A DNA stretch of 16,301 nucleotides from Longicatena sp. (GCA_020025055.1 JAHHST010000030.1:1-16301); one strand, 5' to 3'; positions 6,707 to 13,999 are shown, counted from the first letter of the stretch. A program made the numbers and translations. The notes: a model not told the origin generated them from the sequence alone.

Positions 6707-7576
6707 TTAATATGTTAATATTTCCACACCATGTTCTGTAACAACTAATGTGTGTTCCCATTGAGCAGAAAGTTTACCATCTGCTGTATATGCAGTCCAT
6801 CCGTTATCTTCATCAATATATAAATGATAATCTCCTTCATTAATCATTGGCTCAATAGTAAATACCATTCCTGGAGTCAATACCATTCCTGTTCCTTTTC
6901 TTGAAACATGAGATACCACTGGATCTTCATGGAATTCTTTTCCAACACCATGTCCTGCAAAATCCATAACAACACTATATCCTTTACTTGTTGCATATTC
7001 ATAAATTGCAGCACCAATATCTCCTACATGACCCCAAGGTTTTACAGCTTTAATACCAACTTCTAAGCATTCCTTAGTAACTTCAACTAAATGTCTTGCT
7101 TCATCACTTACATTTCCAATCATAAACATACGAGATGCATCTGAAAAATATCCATGATAAATAGTAGATACATCTACATTAATAATATCTCCATCTTTTA
7201 AAATAATATTATCATCTGGAATACCATGACATACTTCATCATTGATTGAAGTACATACACTCTTTGGAAAGCCTTCATAATTAAGTGGTGCTGGAATTGC
7301 TCCATGAGCAACCGTATAATCATACACTAGGCGATCAATATCCCCTGTACTCATTCCTGCATGAATATGTTTTGCAACATGATCCAATACACCTGTATTA
7401 ATTTCTCCACTTTTCTTAATACCTAAAATATCCTGTTTATTTTTAATTAATTTACGATCTGGTACAATATTTCCTTGTTGTATCAATTCACGAATTTTTT
7501 CATCAAATTTTTCATGGCATTGTTTGTATTTTTTGCCACTTCCACACCAACAGCGTGAATTTCTATGCATTTCCAT
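6707..7576 (-). CDS. map: Type I methionine aminopeptidase with N-terminal SEC-C zinc motif
   Basis: Metalloprotease that removes the initiator Met from new proteins at the ribosome exit. Numbered from the ATG at 7576 (289 residues), the five metal ligands are Asp135, Asp146, His209, Glu242 and Glu274, in DVSTIYHGYFSD, AGHGVGKEFHED, FTIEPM and QWEHT; the substrate His117 is in CHGIPD. An extra N-terminal segment carries CWCGSGKKYKQCH (Cys9, Cys11, Cys20, His21), a SEC-C zinc motif found in longer bacterial MetAPs and thought to dock on ribosomes or other proteins. A GTG at 7585 is in frame, but it is part of the GAGGTG ribosome-binding site (7583-7588), so the ATG 8 nt further on is the better start. 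It is first in its operon, driven from the extended -10 promoter at 7601-7609. Confidence 0.95.
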   Translation of the reverse strand: MEMHRNSRCWCGSGKKYKQCHEKFDEKIRELIQQGNIVPDRKLIKNKQDILGIKKSGEINTGVLDHVAKHIHAGMSTGDIDRLVYDYTVAHGAIPAPLNYEGFPKSVCTSINDEVCHGIPDDNIILKDGDIINVDVSTIYHGYFSDASRMFMIGNVSDEARHLVEVTKECLEVGIKAVKPWGHVGDIGAAIYEYATSKGYSVVMDFAGHGVGKEFHEDPVVSHVSRKGTGMVLTPGMVFTIEPMINEGDYHLYIDEDNGWTAYTADGKLSAQWEHTLVVTEHGVEILTY

Positions 7577-7600
7577 ATATAACACCTCTTTACGTTTTAT

Positions 7601-7609
7601 AGTATATCA
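7601..7609 (-). promoter_or_regulatory. Extended -10 promoter of the map operon
   Basis: The minus strand reads TGATATACT (TATACT is the complement of 7601-7606, with TG one base upstream). No good -35 is visible at the usual spacing, consistent with an extended -10 promoter. Transcription would start close to the ribosome-binding site at 7583-7588. Confidence 0.55.
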
Positions 7610-7673
7610 TGGATAAAGGTAATATCGAATGATTTGTTTTTAATTTTTATAAAATACATCTAAAATATTATTT

Positions 7674-7700
7674 TGTAACAAAATGAAAATTTAATGTAAC
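7674..7700 (+). promoter_or_regulatory. Direct repeat upstream of the transporter promoter
   Basis: TGTAACA occurs at 7674-7680 and again at 7695-7701, start-to-start 21 bp (two helical turns). The second copy ends 15 bp before the -35 box at 7717. This could be an activator or repressor site for the transporter; the protein that binds it is unknown. Confidence 0.35.
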
Positions 7701-7716
7701 ATTTTTTCTAAATGCA

Positions 7717-7745
7717 TTGACATATATTTGGGTTTCCCTTAAAAT
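7717..7745 (+). promoter_or_regulatory. Sigma-A promoter of the transporter gene
   Basis: A perfect -35 TTGACA (7717-7722), a 17-bp spacer and TAAAAT (7740-7745), leading into AAAGGA (7752-7757) and the ATG at 7767. The leader is very short. Confidence 0.8.
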
Positions 7746-7766
7746 GTTTTCAAAGGATGTGTACAT

Positions 7767-9239
7767 ATGAAAAATAGAGAAAAATTTTCGTCAAGATTAG
7801 GCTTTATTCTAATTTCAGCAGGATGTGCTATAGGATTAGGAAATGTCTGGCGATTTCCTTATATAACAGGTAAATATGGTGGAGCTGCTTTTATTTTAAT
7901 GTATTTATTATTTTTAGTAATCTTAGGTTTACCAATCATGGTAATGGAATTTTCAGTAGGGAGAGCTTCTAAAAAATCTGCTGCAAAATCATTTGATATT
8001 TTAGAACCAAAAGGAACAAAATGGAATCGTATTAAATACCTTGCGATTGCTGGTAATTATATTTTAATGATGTTTTATACTACGGTTGGTGGATGGATGC
8101 TAAACTACTGTCTAAAGATGGCAACTGGCAAATTTCAAGGTCTATCCACAAAAGAAGTAGGTAACGTTTTTGTTGGAATGTTACAAGATCCAGTCCAAAA
8201 CATTGTTTGGATGATTATCATCACAGTTATTGGATTTTTTGTTTGTAGTAAAGGATTACAAAATGGAGTAGAAAAAATATCTAAATACATGATGTCTTCC
8301 TTATTATTTATTATGATAATTTTAGTTATACGTTCAGTAACACTACCTAATGCAATGGAAGGTTTAAAATTTTATTTAATTCCTGACTTTGGAAAAATGC
8401 TTGATAATGGATTATGGAATGCTATTTATGCAGCTATGAGCCAAGCATTCTTTACTTTAAGTTTAGGGATTGGTGCACTTGCTATCTTTGGAAGTTATAT
8501 TGATCGTGATCGTTCTTTATTAGGAGAAAGTATCAATGTATGTATTTTAGATACGTTTGTTGCTTTAGTTGCAGGTTTAATCATTTTCCCTGCATGCTTC
8601 TCTTTCGGAGTAGATGCAAATAGTGGTCCTGGATTAGTTTTTGTTACATTGCCTAATGTTTTTAATGAAATGTCTGGTGGAAGATTATGGGGTACCTTAT
8701 TTTTCTTATTCATGTCTTTTGCTGCTTTTACTACTATTATTGCCGTATTTGAAAACATTGTATCTTTCGCTATGGATTGTGGATGGACAAGAAAAAAAGC
8801 AGTTAAAGTAAATGCATTTGCTTTATTAATTTTAGGTGTTCCATGTGCACTAGGATTCAATGTTTTATCTTTTATCCAACCATTAGGAAAAGGAACAACA
8901 ATTCAGGACTTAGAAGACTTTATCATATCTGGTAACTTATTACCTTTAGGTTCATTGCTTTATTTATTATTTTGTACCACACGATATGGATGGGGATGGA
9001 ATCATTTCATTGAAGAAGCTAATACTGGTAAAGGATTAAAGTATCCGAAATGGATTCATAAATATGTAAGTTGTGTATTACCACTTGTAATCATATTTAT
9101 TTTTATTCAAGGATATGCCGAAAAATTCCCACAACCATGGAGTTATATTCTCGCAACAATCATTATTTTAATTATCTTATCGATTCCATTTCAAGCCTGG
9201 AAAACAACACATAAAAAGAATGATACTATTTCTAAATAA
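7767..9239 (+). CDS. Neurotransmitter:sodium symporter (NSS/SNF) family transporter
   Basis: Integral membrane sodium-coupled transporter with the LeuT fold, probably importing an amino acid. The 490-residue product has about 11-12 hydrophobic segments and no signal peptide. The family signature in the unwound first helix is clear: SAGCAIGLGNVWRFPYI (17-33), including Asn26 and GNVWRFPY. The sixth-helix region SQAFFTLSLGIGALAIFGSY (225-244) matches the substrate and sodium site of bacterial members such as LeuT and Tyt1. Other typical blocks are GLPIMVMEFSVGR (54-66) and FAAFTTIIAVFENIVS (318-333). Substrate cannot be read from sequence; aromatic or branched amino acids are usual for bacterial members. 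It is a single gene with a strong promoter, upstream direct repeats and a clear terminator, so expression is probably controlled on its own. Confidence 0.93.
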   Translation: MKNREKFSSRLGFILISAGCAIGLGNVWRFPYITGKYGGAAFILMYLLFLVILGLPIMVMEFSVGRASKKSAAKSFDILEPKGTKWNRIKYLAIAGNYILMMFYTTVGGWMLNYCLKMATGKFQGLSTKEVGNVFVGMLQDPVQNIVWMIIITVIGFFVCSKGLQNGVEKISKYMMSSLLFIMIILVIRSVTLPNAMEGLKFYLIPDFGKMLDNGLWNAIYAAMSQAFFTLSLGIGALAIFGSYIDRDRSLLGESINVCILDTFVALVAGLIIFPACFSFGVDANSGPGLVFVTLPNVFNEMSGGRLWGTLFFLFMSFAAFTTIIAVFENIVSFAMDCGWTRKKAVKVNAFALLILGVPCALGFNVLSFIQPLGKGTTIQDLEDFIISGNLLPLGSLLYLLFCTTRYGWGWNHFIEEANTGKGLKYPKWIHKYVSCVLPLVIIFIFIQGYAEKFPQPWSYILATIIILIILSIPFQAWKTTHKKNDTISK

Positions 9240-9245
9240 GATTTG

Positions 9246-9275
9246 AGAAGTACCTAGTACTTCTTTTATTTTTAT
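9246..9275 (+). terminator. Terminator of the transporter gene
   Basis: AGAAGTAC (9246-9253), loop CTA, GTACTTCT (9257-9264), then a T-rich tail. It begins 6 nt after the stop codon. Confidence 0.85.
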
Positions 9276-9283
9276 TAAATTTA

Positions 9284-9292
9284 TGCTAGAAT
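9284..9292 (+). promoter_or_regulatory. Extended -10 promoter of the DUF5662 gene
   Basis: TGCTAGAAT has the TG-N-TANNNT form of an extended -10 element; the -35 position is only T-rich. The predicted start, near 9299, falls inside the palindrome at 9295-9308. Confidence 0.5.
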
Positions 9293-9294
9293 AA

Positions 9295-9308
9295 CCACAT
9301 CATTGTGG
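9295..9308. promoter_or_regulatory. Short palindrome at the predicted transcription start
   Basis: CCACA (9295-9299) and TGTGG (9304-9308) flank TCAT. The element overlaps the predicted start point and sits just before the AGAAGG ribosome-binding site (9312-9317). It could be a repressor operator or a small leader hairpin. Confidence 0.35.
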
Positions 9309-9324
9309 GAAAGAAGGCTTATAT

Positions 9325-9861
9325 ATGCATAACTTTTGGGGACATTTAACAACTATTAATCGACATAAATACTTAGTTACAAAACTATGTTTTCGTTGTC
9401 ATCTATTTAAACAAGGGATTTTACACGATCTGTCTAAATATTCATTTATTGAGTTTTGGTCTGGTGTAAAATACTATGAGGGATTCCGTAGTCCAATCAA
9501 TAAAGAAAAAGAAATTGTTGGCTATTCCCTTGGTTGGTTACATCATAAAGGAAGAAATAAACATCATTGGGAATACTGGTTAGATAATGGAGATGTTCCA
9601 AATGGTGTTAAACCATTAGAAATGCCAGTCAATTATGTTGTAGAAATGGTATGTGATCGCATTGCCGCTTCTATGAACTACCAAAAAGATCAATACACAG
9701 ATGCAAGTGCACTAGAATACTTTATGAATGGCTATGATCGAGTCATGATGCATCCTAAAACTAAAGCATTAACGCAATATTTATTAGAGTATTTAAATGA
9801 CCATGGTTTAGATCAAACAATCTATTATATACGTAAAGAAATATTAAAAAACTTATCTTAA
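9325..9861 (+). CDS. DUF5662 family protein
   Basis: Conserved protein of unknown function, 178 residues, soluble with no signal peptide. It fits the DUF5662 pattern (N-terminal HKYLV, HDLSKYS, then a His-rich WLHHKGRNKHHWEYW). His14, His34-Asp35, His73-His74, His80-His81 and Asp111 (VCDRIAASM) have the order expected of an HD-like metal hydrolase site, with the HD pair followed by spaced His and a late Asp. That suggests a metal-dependent phosphohydrolase fold, but it is inferred from residue spacing and has no functional proof. AGAAGG (9312-9317) precedes the ATG at 8 nt. The gene appears monocistronic, lying between the transporter terminator and the next promoter. No strong terminator is visible after it. 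In databases this family is sometimes labelled catalase, for which I see no support. Confidence 0.82.
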   Translation: MHNFWGHLTTINRHKYLVTKLCFRCHLFKQGILHDLSKYSFIEFWSGVKYYEGFRSPINKEKEIVGYSLGWLHHKGRNKHHWEYWLDNGDVPNGVKPLEMPVNYVVEMVCDRIAASMNYQKDQYTDASALEYFMNGYDRVMMHPKTKALTQYLLEYLNDHGLDQTIYYIRKEILKNLS

Positions 9862-9910
9862 ATTATTTACTCATTTATATGCATTCAAATTCTGTGCTCA
9901 ATATTTCATC

Positions 9911-9921
9911 AGATATTATCT
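9911..9921. promoter_or_regulatory. Interrupted palindrome overlapping a -35 position
   Basis: AGATATTATCT is a perfect inverted repeat around its central T. It falls at the -35 position of the extended -10 element at 9930-9938, a placement typical of repressor operators, but the base composition makes chance occurrence plausible. Confidence 0.3.
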
Positions 9922-9929
9922 CTAAATTA

Positions 9930-9938
9930 TGATATAAT
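9930..9938 (+). promoter_or_regulatory. Upstream extended -10 promoter in the 9862-10165 gap
   Basis: TGATATAAT is a perfect extended -10 element. It lies 228 bp before the Fem gene, so it would give a leader of about 220 nt, or a separate short transcript. The gap 9862-10165 holds no convincing open reading frame. Besides promoters it holds small AT hairpins such as TATTCATT/AATGAATA (10039-10060) and a distant pair GTAGAATAA (9945-9953) / TTATTCTAC (10026-10034). Confidence 0.5.
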
Positions 9939-10044
9939 TTTTACGTAGAATAAATATGATGTCTATATTTACATATTTAATAAAAAATTTTCAATTAAAC
10001 TTTACAAATAAAACAAACTAAAAAATTATTCTACAATATATTCA

Positions 10045-10073
10045 TTGAATAAAATGAATAATTTATTTATGAT
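10045..10073 (+). promoter_or_regulatory. Proximal promoter of the Fem-type transferase gene
   Basis: TTGAAT (10045-10050) and TATGAT (10068-10073) with a 17-bp spacer, giving a leader of about 85 nt. The -35 box lies inside the AT-rich inverted repeat at 10039-10060. Confidence 0.5.
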
Positions 10074-10165
10074 TGTAAACCATAAATATAACATAAAGTT
10101 ATACTATCTTGTAAGAAGATATAAAATACTATTTAAAATCATTTATACAAACAAGGAGCTTAAAA

Positions 10166-11413
10166 ATGAAATTTTTACAAATTACAAAATCTGAATACGA
10201 TACCTTTCAAAAACAACATCCATATAGAGATTTTATGAATTCGGTTCAAGCAATGGATCTAAAATTAATGAATCATTGGGATGTTGATTATGTAGGAGTT
10301 AAAGAAGATGACAAATTGATTTGTGCAACTGCATTATCTTCTATCCCTGTAATGAAAATCTATCGATTTTATTATGCACAAAGAGGATTTTTAATTGATT
10401 ATAAAAATCTAGAATTATTGAATTTTTTTGTTAATCAGTTAAAAAGTTACTTAAAAGCGAAAAAAGCTCTTTACTTATTAATAGATCCAAATGTTCTATA
10501 TAAAGAAAGAGATATTGATGCAAATCTAGTTGATGGTGGATTTGATCATTCATATGTGATTAAAAATCTAGAAGCTTGTGCTTTTGAGCACCAAGGCTTC
10601 TCTAAGAATTTTCAAGTATTGTCTGAAATACGTTGGATGTTCTCTTTATATTTAAAAGATAAAACTGAAAGTGCTATATTAAAAGGAATGCGACAACTTA
10701 CACGTCGTTCTATCAAAAAGGTAGATAAGGAAGGAATTAAAGTTCGTACACTCGATTTAGAAGAGCTAAAAATCTTTACAGATATGTTGGAACACACAGC
10801 GCAAAGATGTAATTTTGCATCTCGCCCATACGAGTTTTACTACAATCAAACAAAAGCTTTTGGTGATGATTGTAAAGTTTTATTAGCATACATGGATGTA
10901 GAAGAATTTCAAGCAAATTTAGAAAAAGAAATCAAGAATGCTAATAAAAAACTAGATGATGTTAACAAACGTTTAGAGCAAGATCCAGAAAATGAGAAAA
11001 ATAAAAATAAAAAAGAAATGTTTGAACAAACAATCGAAAGTTCAAACAAGAAATTAGCCGAACTTCAAGATTTAAAACAAAAGCATGGAAACATCATTAA
11101 TATGGCTACTTCTTTCTTTGTAACACAAGGAGATGAATGTGTCTACCTTTATGGTGCAGCATATGATGAATTCAGAAAGTACAATGCTCCTTATGCAATT
11201 CAATGGTATATGATTCAAGAAAGTATAAAAAATCATATAAATCGTTATAATTTCTATGGTCTATCTGGAGATTTTAGTGAGAATTCTGTAGATTATGGTG
11301 TATATGAATTTAAGAAAGGTTTTGGAGGCGTTGTAGAAGAATTAGTAGGAGACTTTATTCTACCAATCCGTCCACTTCAGTATAACTTATATAAAAAATT
11401 AAAACATAAATAA
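10166..11413 (+). CDS. FemAB/FemX family peptidoglycan bridge aminoacyltransferase
   Basis: Aminoacyl-tRNA-dependent transferase that adds amino acids to the third residue of the lipid II stem peptide to build the interpeptide bridge, at the cytoplasmic face of the membrane. The 415-residue length fits. Two GNAT-like subdomains are visible (about 1-165 and 166-400), with YYAQRGFLID (69-78), LKGMRQLTRRSIKKVDKEGI (172-191) and the C-terminal NFYGLSGDF and YGVYEFKKGFGG blocks conserved in Fem proteins. A highly charged helical insert at about 245-307 matches the antiparallel coiled-coil arm of FemA. AAGGAG lies before the ATG. It stands alone with its own terminator. The attached amino acid (Gly, Ser, Ala) and bridge position cannot be told by eye, so femA, femX and murM are all possible and no symbol is given. 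Confidence 0.92.
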   Translation: MKFLQITKSEYDTFQKQHPYRDFMNSVQAMDLKLMNHWDVDYVGVKEDDKLICATALSSIPVMKIYRFYYAQRGFLIDYKNLELLNFFVNQLKSYLKAKKALYLLIDPNVLYKERDIDANLVDGGFDHSYVIKNLEACAFEHQGFSKNFQVLSEIRWMFSLYLKDKTESAILKGMRQLTRRSIKKVDKEGIKVRTLDLEELKIFTDMLEHTAQRCNFASRPYEFYYNQTKAFGDDCKVLLAYMDVEEFQANLEKEIKNANKKLDDVNKRLEQDPENEKNKNKKEMFEQTIESSNKKLAELQDLKQKHGNIINMATSFFVTQGDECVYLYGAAYDEFRKYNAPYAIQWYMIQESIKNHINRYNFYGLSGDFSENSVDYGVYEFKKGFGGVVEELVGDFILPIRPLQYNLYKKLKHK

Positions 11414-11423
11414 CATAAATAAT

Positions 11424-11460
11424 AGGTGATTCATTCAAAGAGATGAATCATCTATTTTTA
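11424..11460 (+). terminator. Terminator of the Fem-type gene
   Basis: AGGTGATTCAT (11424-11434) pairs with ATGAATCATCT (11443-11453) over 11 positions with one G-T wobble, followed by a T-rich run. Confidence 0.85.
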
Positions 11461-11463
11461 TAT

Positions 11464-11497
11464 AAAAAAGCATCCTATAGTCTTTTCCATAAGATGC
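11464..11497 (-). terminator. Terminator of the rsmG-noc-parA-parB operon
   Basis: On the minus strand GCATCTTAT (complement of 11489-11497) pairs with ATAGGATGC (complement of 11470-11478) with one wobble, then a six-T run. It lies beyond the parB stop and back to back with the Fem terminator. Confidence 0.8.
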
Positions 11498-11519
11498 GAT
11501 AATTTTTTTAATCTGTTAA

Positions 11520-12413
11520 TTAAGCTTCTTCTTCTAATCCGCCAATCATCTCTAATAAACGATTTAAGTCTTCATTTCCATGATATTTAATCACAATCTG
11601 TTTATCACTTACTTTAACTTTTGTTCCAAATCGGCTTTGTAAACGTTGTTCTACTTGATTTAGATTAATGTCTCGTACTTTCTTTTCTTTCTCTTTTTCT
11701 TCTTGTGGTTCATTTATATTCTTTACTAATGCCTCAACTGCACGTACAGATAAATGTGAATCAATTGCTTTTTTAGCAACTTCTTCCATTAATCCGTCAT
11801 CTTTTAATGATAATAATGCACGTACATGTCCCATGCTTAATAAACCATCCACAACATATTGTTGTACTGTTTTTGGAAGTTTTAACAAACGTAACATATT
11901 CGCAACATGTTCCCGTGATTTTCCTATACGTTTTGCTAATTCCTCTTGTGTATAACCTAATTTTTTAATTAGTTTTTCATATCCTTGTGCTTCTTCGATT
12001 GCATTTAAATCTTCACGTTGAATATTTTCAAGTAATGCAATTTCCATCATTTGTTGATCATCAAATTCCATTAAAATCGCTGGAATTGTCTTTAATCCTG
12101 CAATCTTACTTGCACGAAGTCTTCTTTCTCCCGCAATTAATTCATATCCTTTTATTGCTTTCTTTACTAAAATTGGAGTAAAAACCCCATGTAATTTAAT
12201 TGAATCCGCAAGTTCATGAATTTTATCATCATTAAATTGCTTTCTAGGTTGATAAGGATTTGGTTTCACTTCATTTACAGGCACTTCAAACTTATTATCT
12301 TCATGTACTTCTGTTTTTCCTTGTTGAATATCTTCTAAAACATTACTTACATCTTCACCGAAGATAGCAGATAATCCTTTTCCTAATCTAGAATTAGTTT
12401 CTTTTTTTGTCAT
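11520..12413 (-). CDS. parB: Chromosome partitioning protein ParB (Spo0J)
   Basis: CTP-dependent DNA clamp that loads at parS sites and slides along DNA, organising the origin region with ParA and recruiting SMC. Of 297 residues, the N-terminus RLGKGLSAIFGED (9-21) is the ParA-stimulating peptide. The CTPase domain has PNPYQPRKQF (51-60), GERRLRA (95-101) and ENIQRE (129-134). The helix-turn-helix is at about 155-175. Its recognition positions read SREHVANM, RLLKL and MGHVRAL, so Arg and Gly are at two of the positions that separate ParB from Noc. A charged linker (about 234-247) leads to the C-terminal dimerisation domain. It is last in the operon, 15 nt after parA. No perfect parS (TGTTTCACGTGAAACA) is visible in the window. 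Confidence 0.95.
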   Translation of the reverse strand: MTKKETNSRLGKGLSAIFGEDVSNVLEDIQQGKTEVHEDNKFEVPVNEVKPNPYQPRKQFNDDKIHELADSIKLHGVFTPILVKKAIKGYELIAGERRLRASKIAGLKTIPAILMEFDDQQMMEIALLENIQREDLNAIEEAQGYEKLIKKLGYTQEELAKRIGKSREHVANMLRLLKLPKTVQQYVVDGLLSMGHVRALLSLKDDGLMEEVAKKAIDSHLSVRAVEALVKNINEPQEEKEKEKKVRDINLNQVEQRLQSRFGTKVKVSDKQIVIKYHGNEDLNRLLEMIGGLEEEA

Positions 12414-12428
12414 ATCCTTTACCTCCCA

Positions 12429-13208
12429 TTACGCTTTAGATTTTTTATTCATCTTTACAACTTCATTTGCTAATCCTGCATAAGCTTTTGCTCCTTCACA
12501 ACGAACATCATATTCAAATATAGACATTCCTCTAGAAGGTGCTTCACTTAATTTAACATTTCTTGGGATATATGTTTTATATACACGGTCTTTAAAATGT
12601 TGTCGAACTTCTTGTTGTACTTCTACACTTAATTTTGTACGTGCATCATACATTGTTAATATAACACCCTCAATCATTAAATTCTTATTAAACAATTGCT
12701 GTACAAGACGAATTGTTAACAATAATTGCGTAACACCTTCCAATGCATAATATTCACATTGAACAGGTATAATTACAGAATCAGCTGCAGTTAATGCATT
12801 TGTATTTAATAATCCTAATGATGGTGGACAATCAATAATAATGAAGTCATATTCATCTTTTACTTGATCCAACTTTTTCTTTAATAATTCTTCTTTCCCG
12901 ACTTCAAATTTTACCATTTGTAAATCTGCACCAGCTAACGAGATATTTGCTGGAACAATATCAATTGGAGGAGCACTTAATTGTTTACGAATATCACTAA
13001 CTTCATAATCTTCCATAATCAGATTATAAACAGAAAGCTTATCTTCTCCAACACCTGCTCCAACGCCTTGAGTTGCATTTCCTTGTGGATCAAAATCTAC
13101 TAATAATACTTTATTCCCTAAATACCCTAATCCAGAAGCCAGGTTAATCGATGTTGTCGTTTTCCCTACTCCACCTTTTTGATTTGAAATAGCAATAATT
13201 TTTCCCAT
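12429..13208 (-). CDS. parA: Chromosome partitioning ATPase ParA (Soj)
   Basis: Deviant Walker-type ATPase that binds nucleoid DNA as an ATP dimer, is stimulated by ParB and, in B. subtilis, also controls DnaA. The 259 residues cover the whole family. The deviant Walker A is KGGVGKTT (11-18, with the signature Lys11), Walker A' is DFDPQGN (38-44), Walker B is IIIDCPPS (123-130), and MYDARTKLS (186-194) carries the Arg equivalent to the non-specific DNA-binding Arg189 of B. subtilis Soj. It has the short N-terminus of chromosomal and type Ib ParA, with no DNA-binding extension. The ribosome-binding site AAAGG (13219-13223) is 10 nt from the ATG, somewhat far, and overlaps the noc stop codon (13224-13226), suggesting coupling to noc translation. 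Confidence 0.96.
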   Translation of the reverse strand: MGKIIAISNQKGGVGKTTTSINLASGLGYLGNKVLLVDFDPQGNATQGVGAGVGEDKLSVYNLIMEDYEVSDIRKQLSAPPIDIVPANISLAGADLQMVKFEVGKEELLKKKLDQVKDEYDFIIIDCPPSLGLLNTNALTAADSVIIPVQCEYYALEGVTQLLLTIRLVQQLFNKNLMIEGVILTMYDARTKLSVEVQQEVRQHFKDRVYKTYIPRNVKLSEAPSRGMSIFEYDVRCEGAKAYAGLANEVVKMNKKSKA

Positions 13209-13223
13209 ATATAACCAGCCTTT

Positions 13224-13988
13224 CTATTTTGGAATACGAACGATAATAACCACTTCATTTTCACGTTCTTCTTCCTGCATTGACGCCTCACAACCTGCAC
13301 GATTTACCATTTGTACAGCTTGATGCAACGTATTAATCGCAATGCGAATATTTTTACTGATTCCTTTCAGCATAACTTTTTTCTTACTCTTAGGACCTTG
13401 TTCCATCTCTTTTAACATTTTTTCAGTTTGTGCAACAGTAAGTCCTTTCTTTTCAATTTTCTTTAATGCATCTTTTTGTTTTTCTTCATCTAAACCAACC
13501 AACGCTCTAGCATGACGTTCACTAATACGATGCATATTAACTGCATCTTGAACCTCTTCATTTAAATTAAGTAATCGAATTTTATTCGCAATAGAACTTT
13601 GTGATTTCCCAATTCGCAACGCAAGTTGTGATTGATTTAATCCTGTATATTTCATAATATCTAAATATGATTTTGCTTCTTCAATTGCACTTAAATTTTC
13701 TCTTTGAATATTTTCAACTAAAGCAAGTTCAGCCATTTGCACTTCATCCGCATCCATAATATTGACTGGAACTTCCACAGCACCATTCAAACACATTGCA
13801 CGAAATCTTCTTTCCCCTGCAATAATTTGATACTTCCCGTTCGCTTCTCTTACTGTGATTGGTTGAATTAATCCGTTTTCACGAATTGATTGTGCCAAAT
13901 CCATCAATGCATCATTATCAAATTCTAAACGAGGTTGATAAGGATTTGGTTCAATCAAATCGATTGCGATCATCTTTGTTTCTTTCAT
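13224..13988 (-). CDS. noc: Nucleoid occlusion protein Noc (ParB paralogue)
   Basis: ParB-family CTPase that in Bacillus binds NBS sites and blocks septum formation over the nucleoid. The 254 residues have PNPYQPRLEF (14-23), GERRFRA (56-62), ENIQRE (91-96) and a helix-turn-helix. The Noc identity rests on three points. It lies between rsmG and parA, as in B. subtilis. The segment KSQSSIANKIRLLNL plus ISERHARAL has Gln, Lys, Asn and Arg at the four positions reported to set Noc rather than ParB DNA specificity. The C-terminus resembles Bacillus Noc, ending VRIPK. Oddly, the protein starts only about a dozen residues before the ParB core, so the N-terminal amphipathic membrane helix and linker of B. 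subtilis Noc are missing. AAGGAGGA (13994-14001) is well spaced from this ATG and overlaps the rsmG stop, so a longer protein is unlikely. Confidence 0.85.
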   Translation of the reverse strand: MKETKMIAIDLIEPNPYQPRLEFDNDALMDLAQSIRENGLIQPITVREANGKYQIIAGERRFRAMCLNGAVEVPVNIMDADEVQMAELALVENIQRENLSAIEEAKSYLDIMKYTGLNQSQLALRIGKSQSSIANKIRLLNLNEEVQDAVNMHRISERHARALVGLDEEKQKDALKKIEKKGLTVAQTEKMLKEMEQGPKSKKKVMLKGISKNIRIAINTLHQAVQMVNRAGCEASMQEEERENEVVIIVRIPK

Positions 13989-13999
13989 TTTCTTCCTCC

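Noticed and set aside
8495..8860. Minus-strand frame of 121 codons inside the transporter gene
   Set aside because: It lies wholly antisense to a well-conserved transporter and lacks a ribosome-binding site and any recognisable motif.
9945..10034. GTAGAATAA / TTATTCTAC inverted pair as a riboswitch or mobile-element end
   Set aside because: A 9-bp AT-rich pair with a 72-nt gap is not far from chance in this region, and there is no target-site duplication or conserved riboswitch core.
11903..11922. TGTTCCCGTGATT in parB as a parS or NBS site
   Set aside because: It is one base short of parS spacing and has only half of the NBS CCCGGG core.
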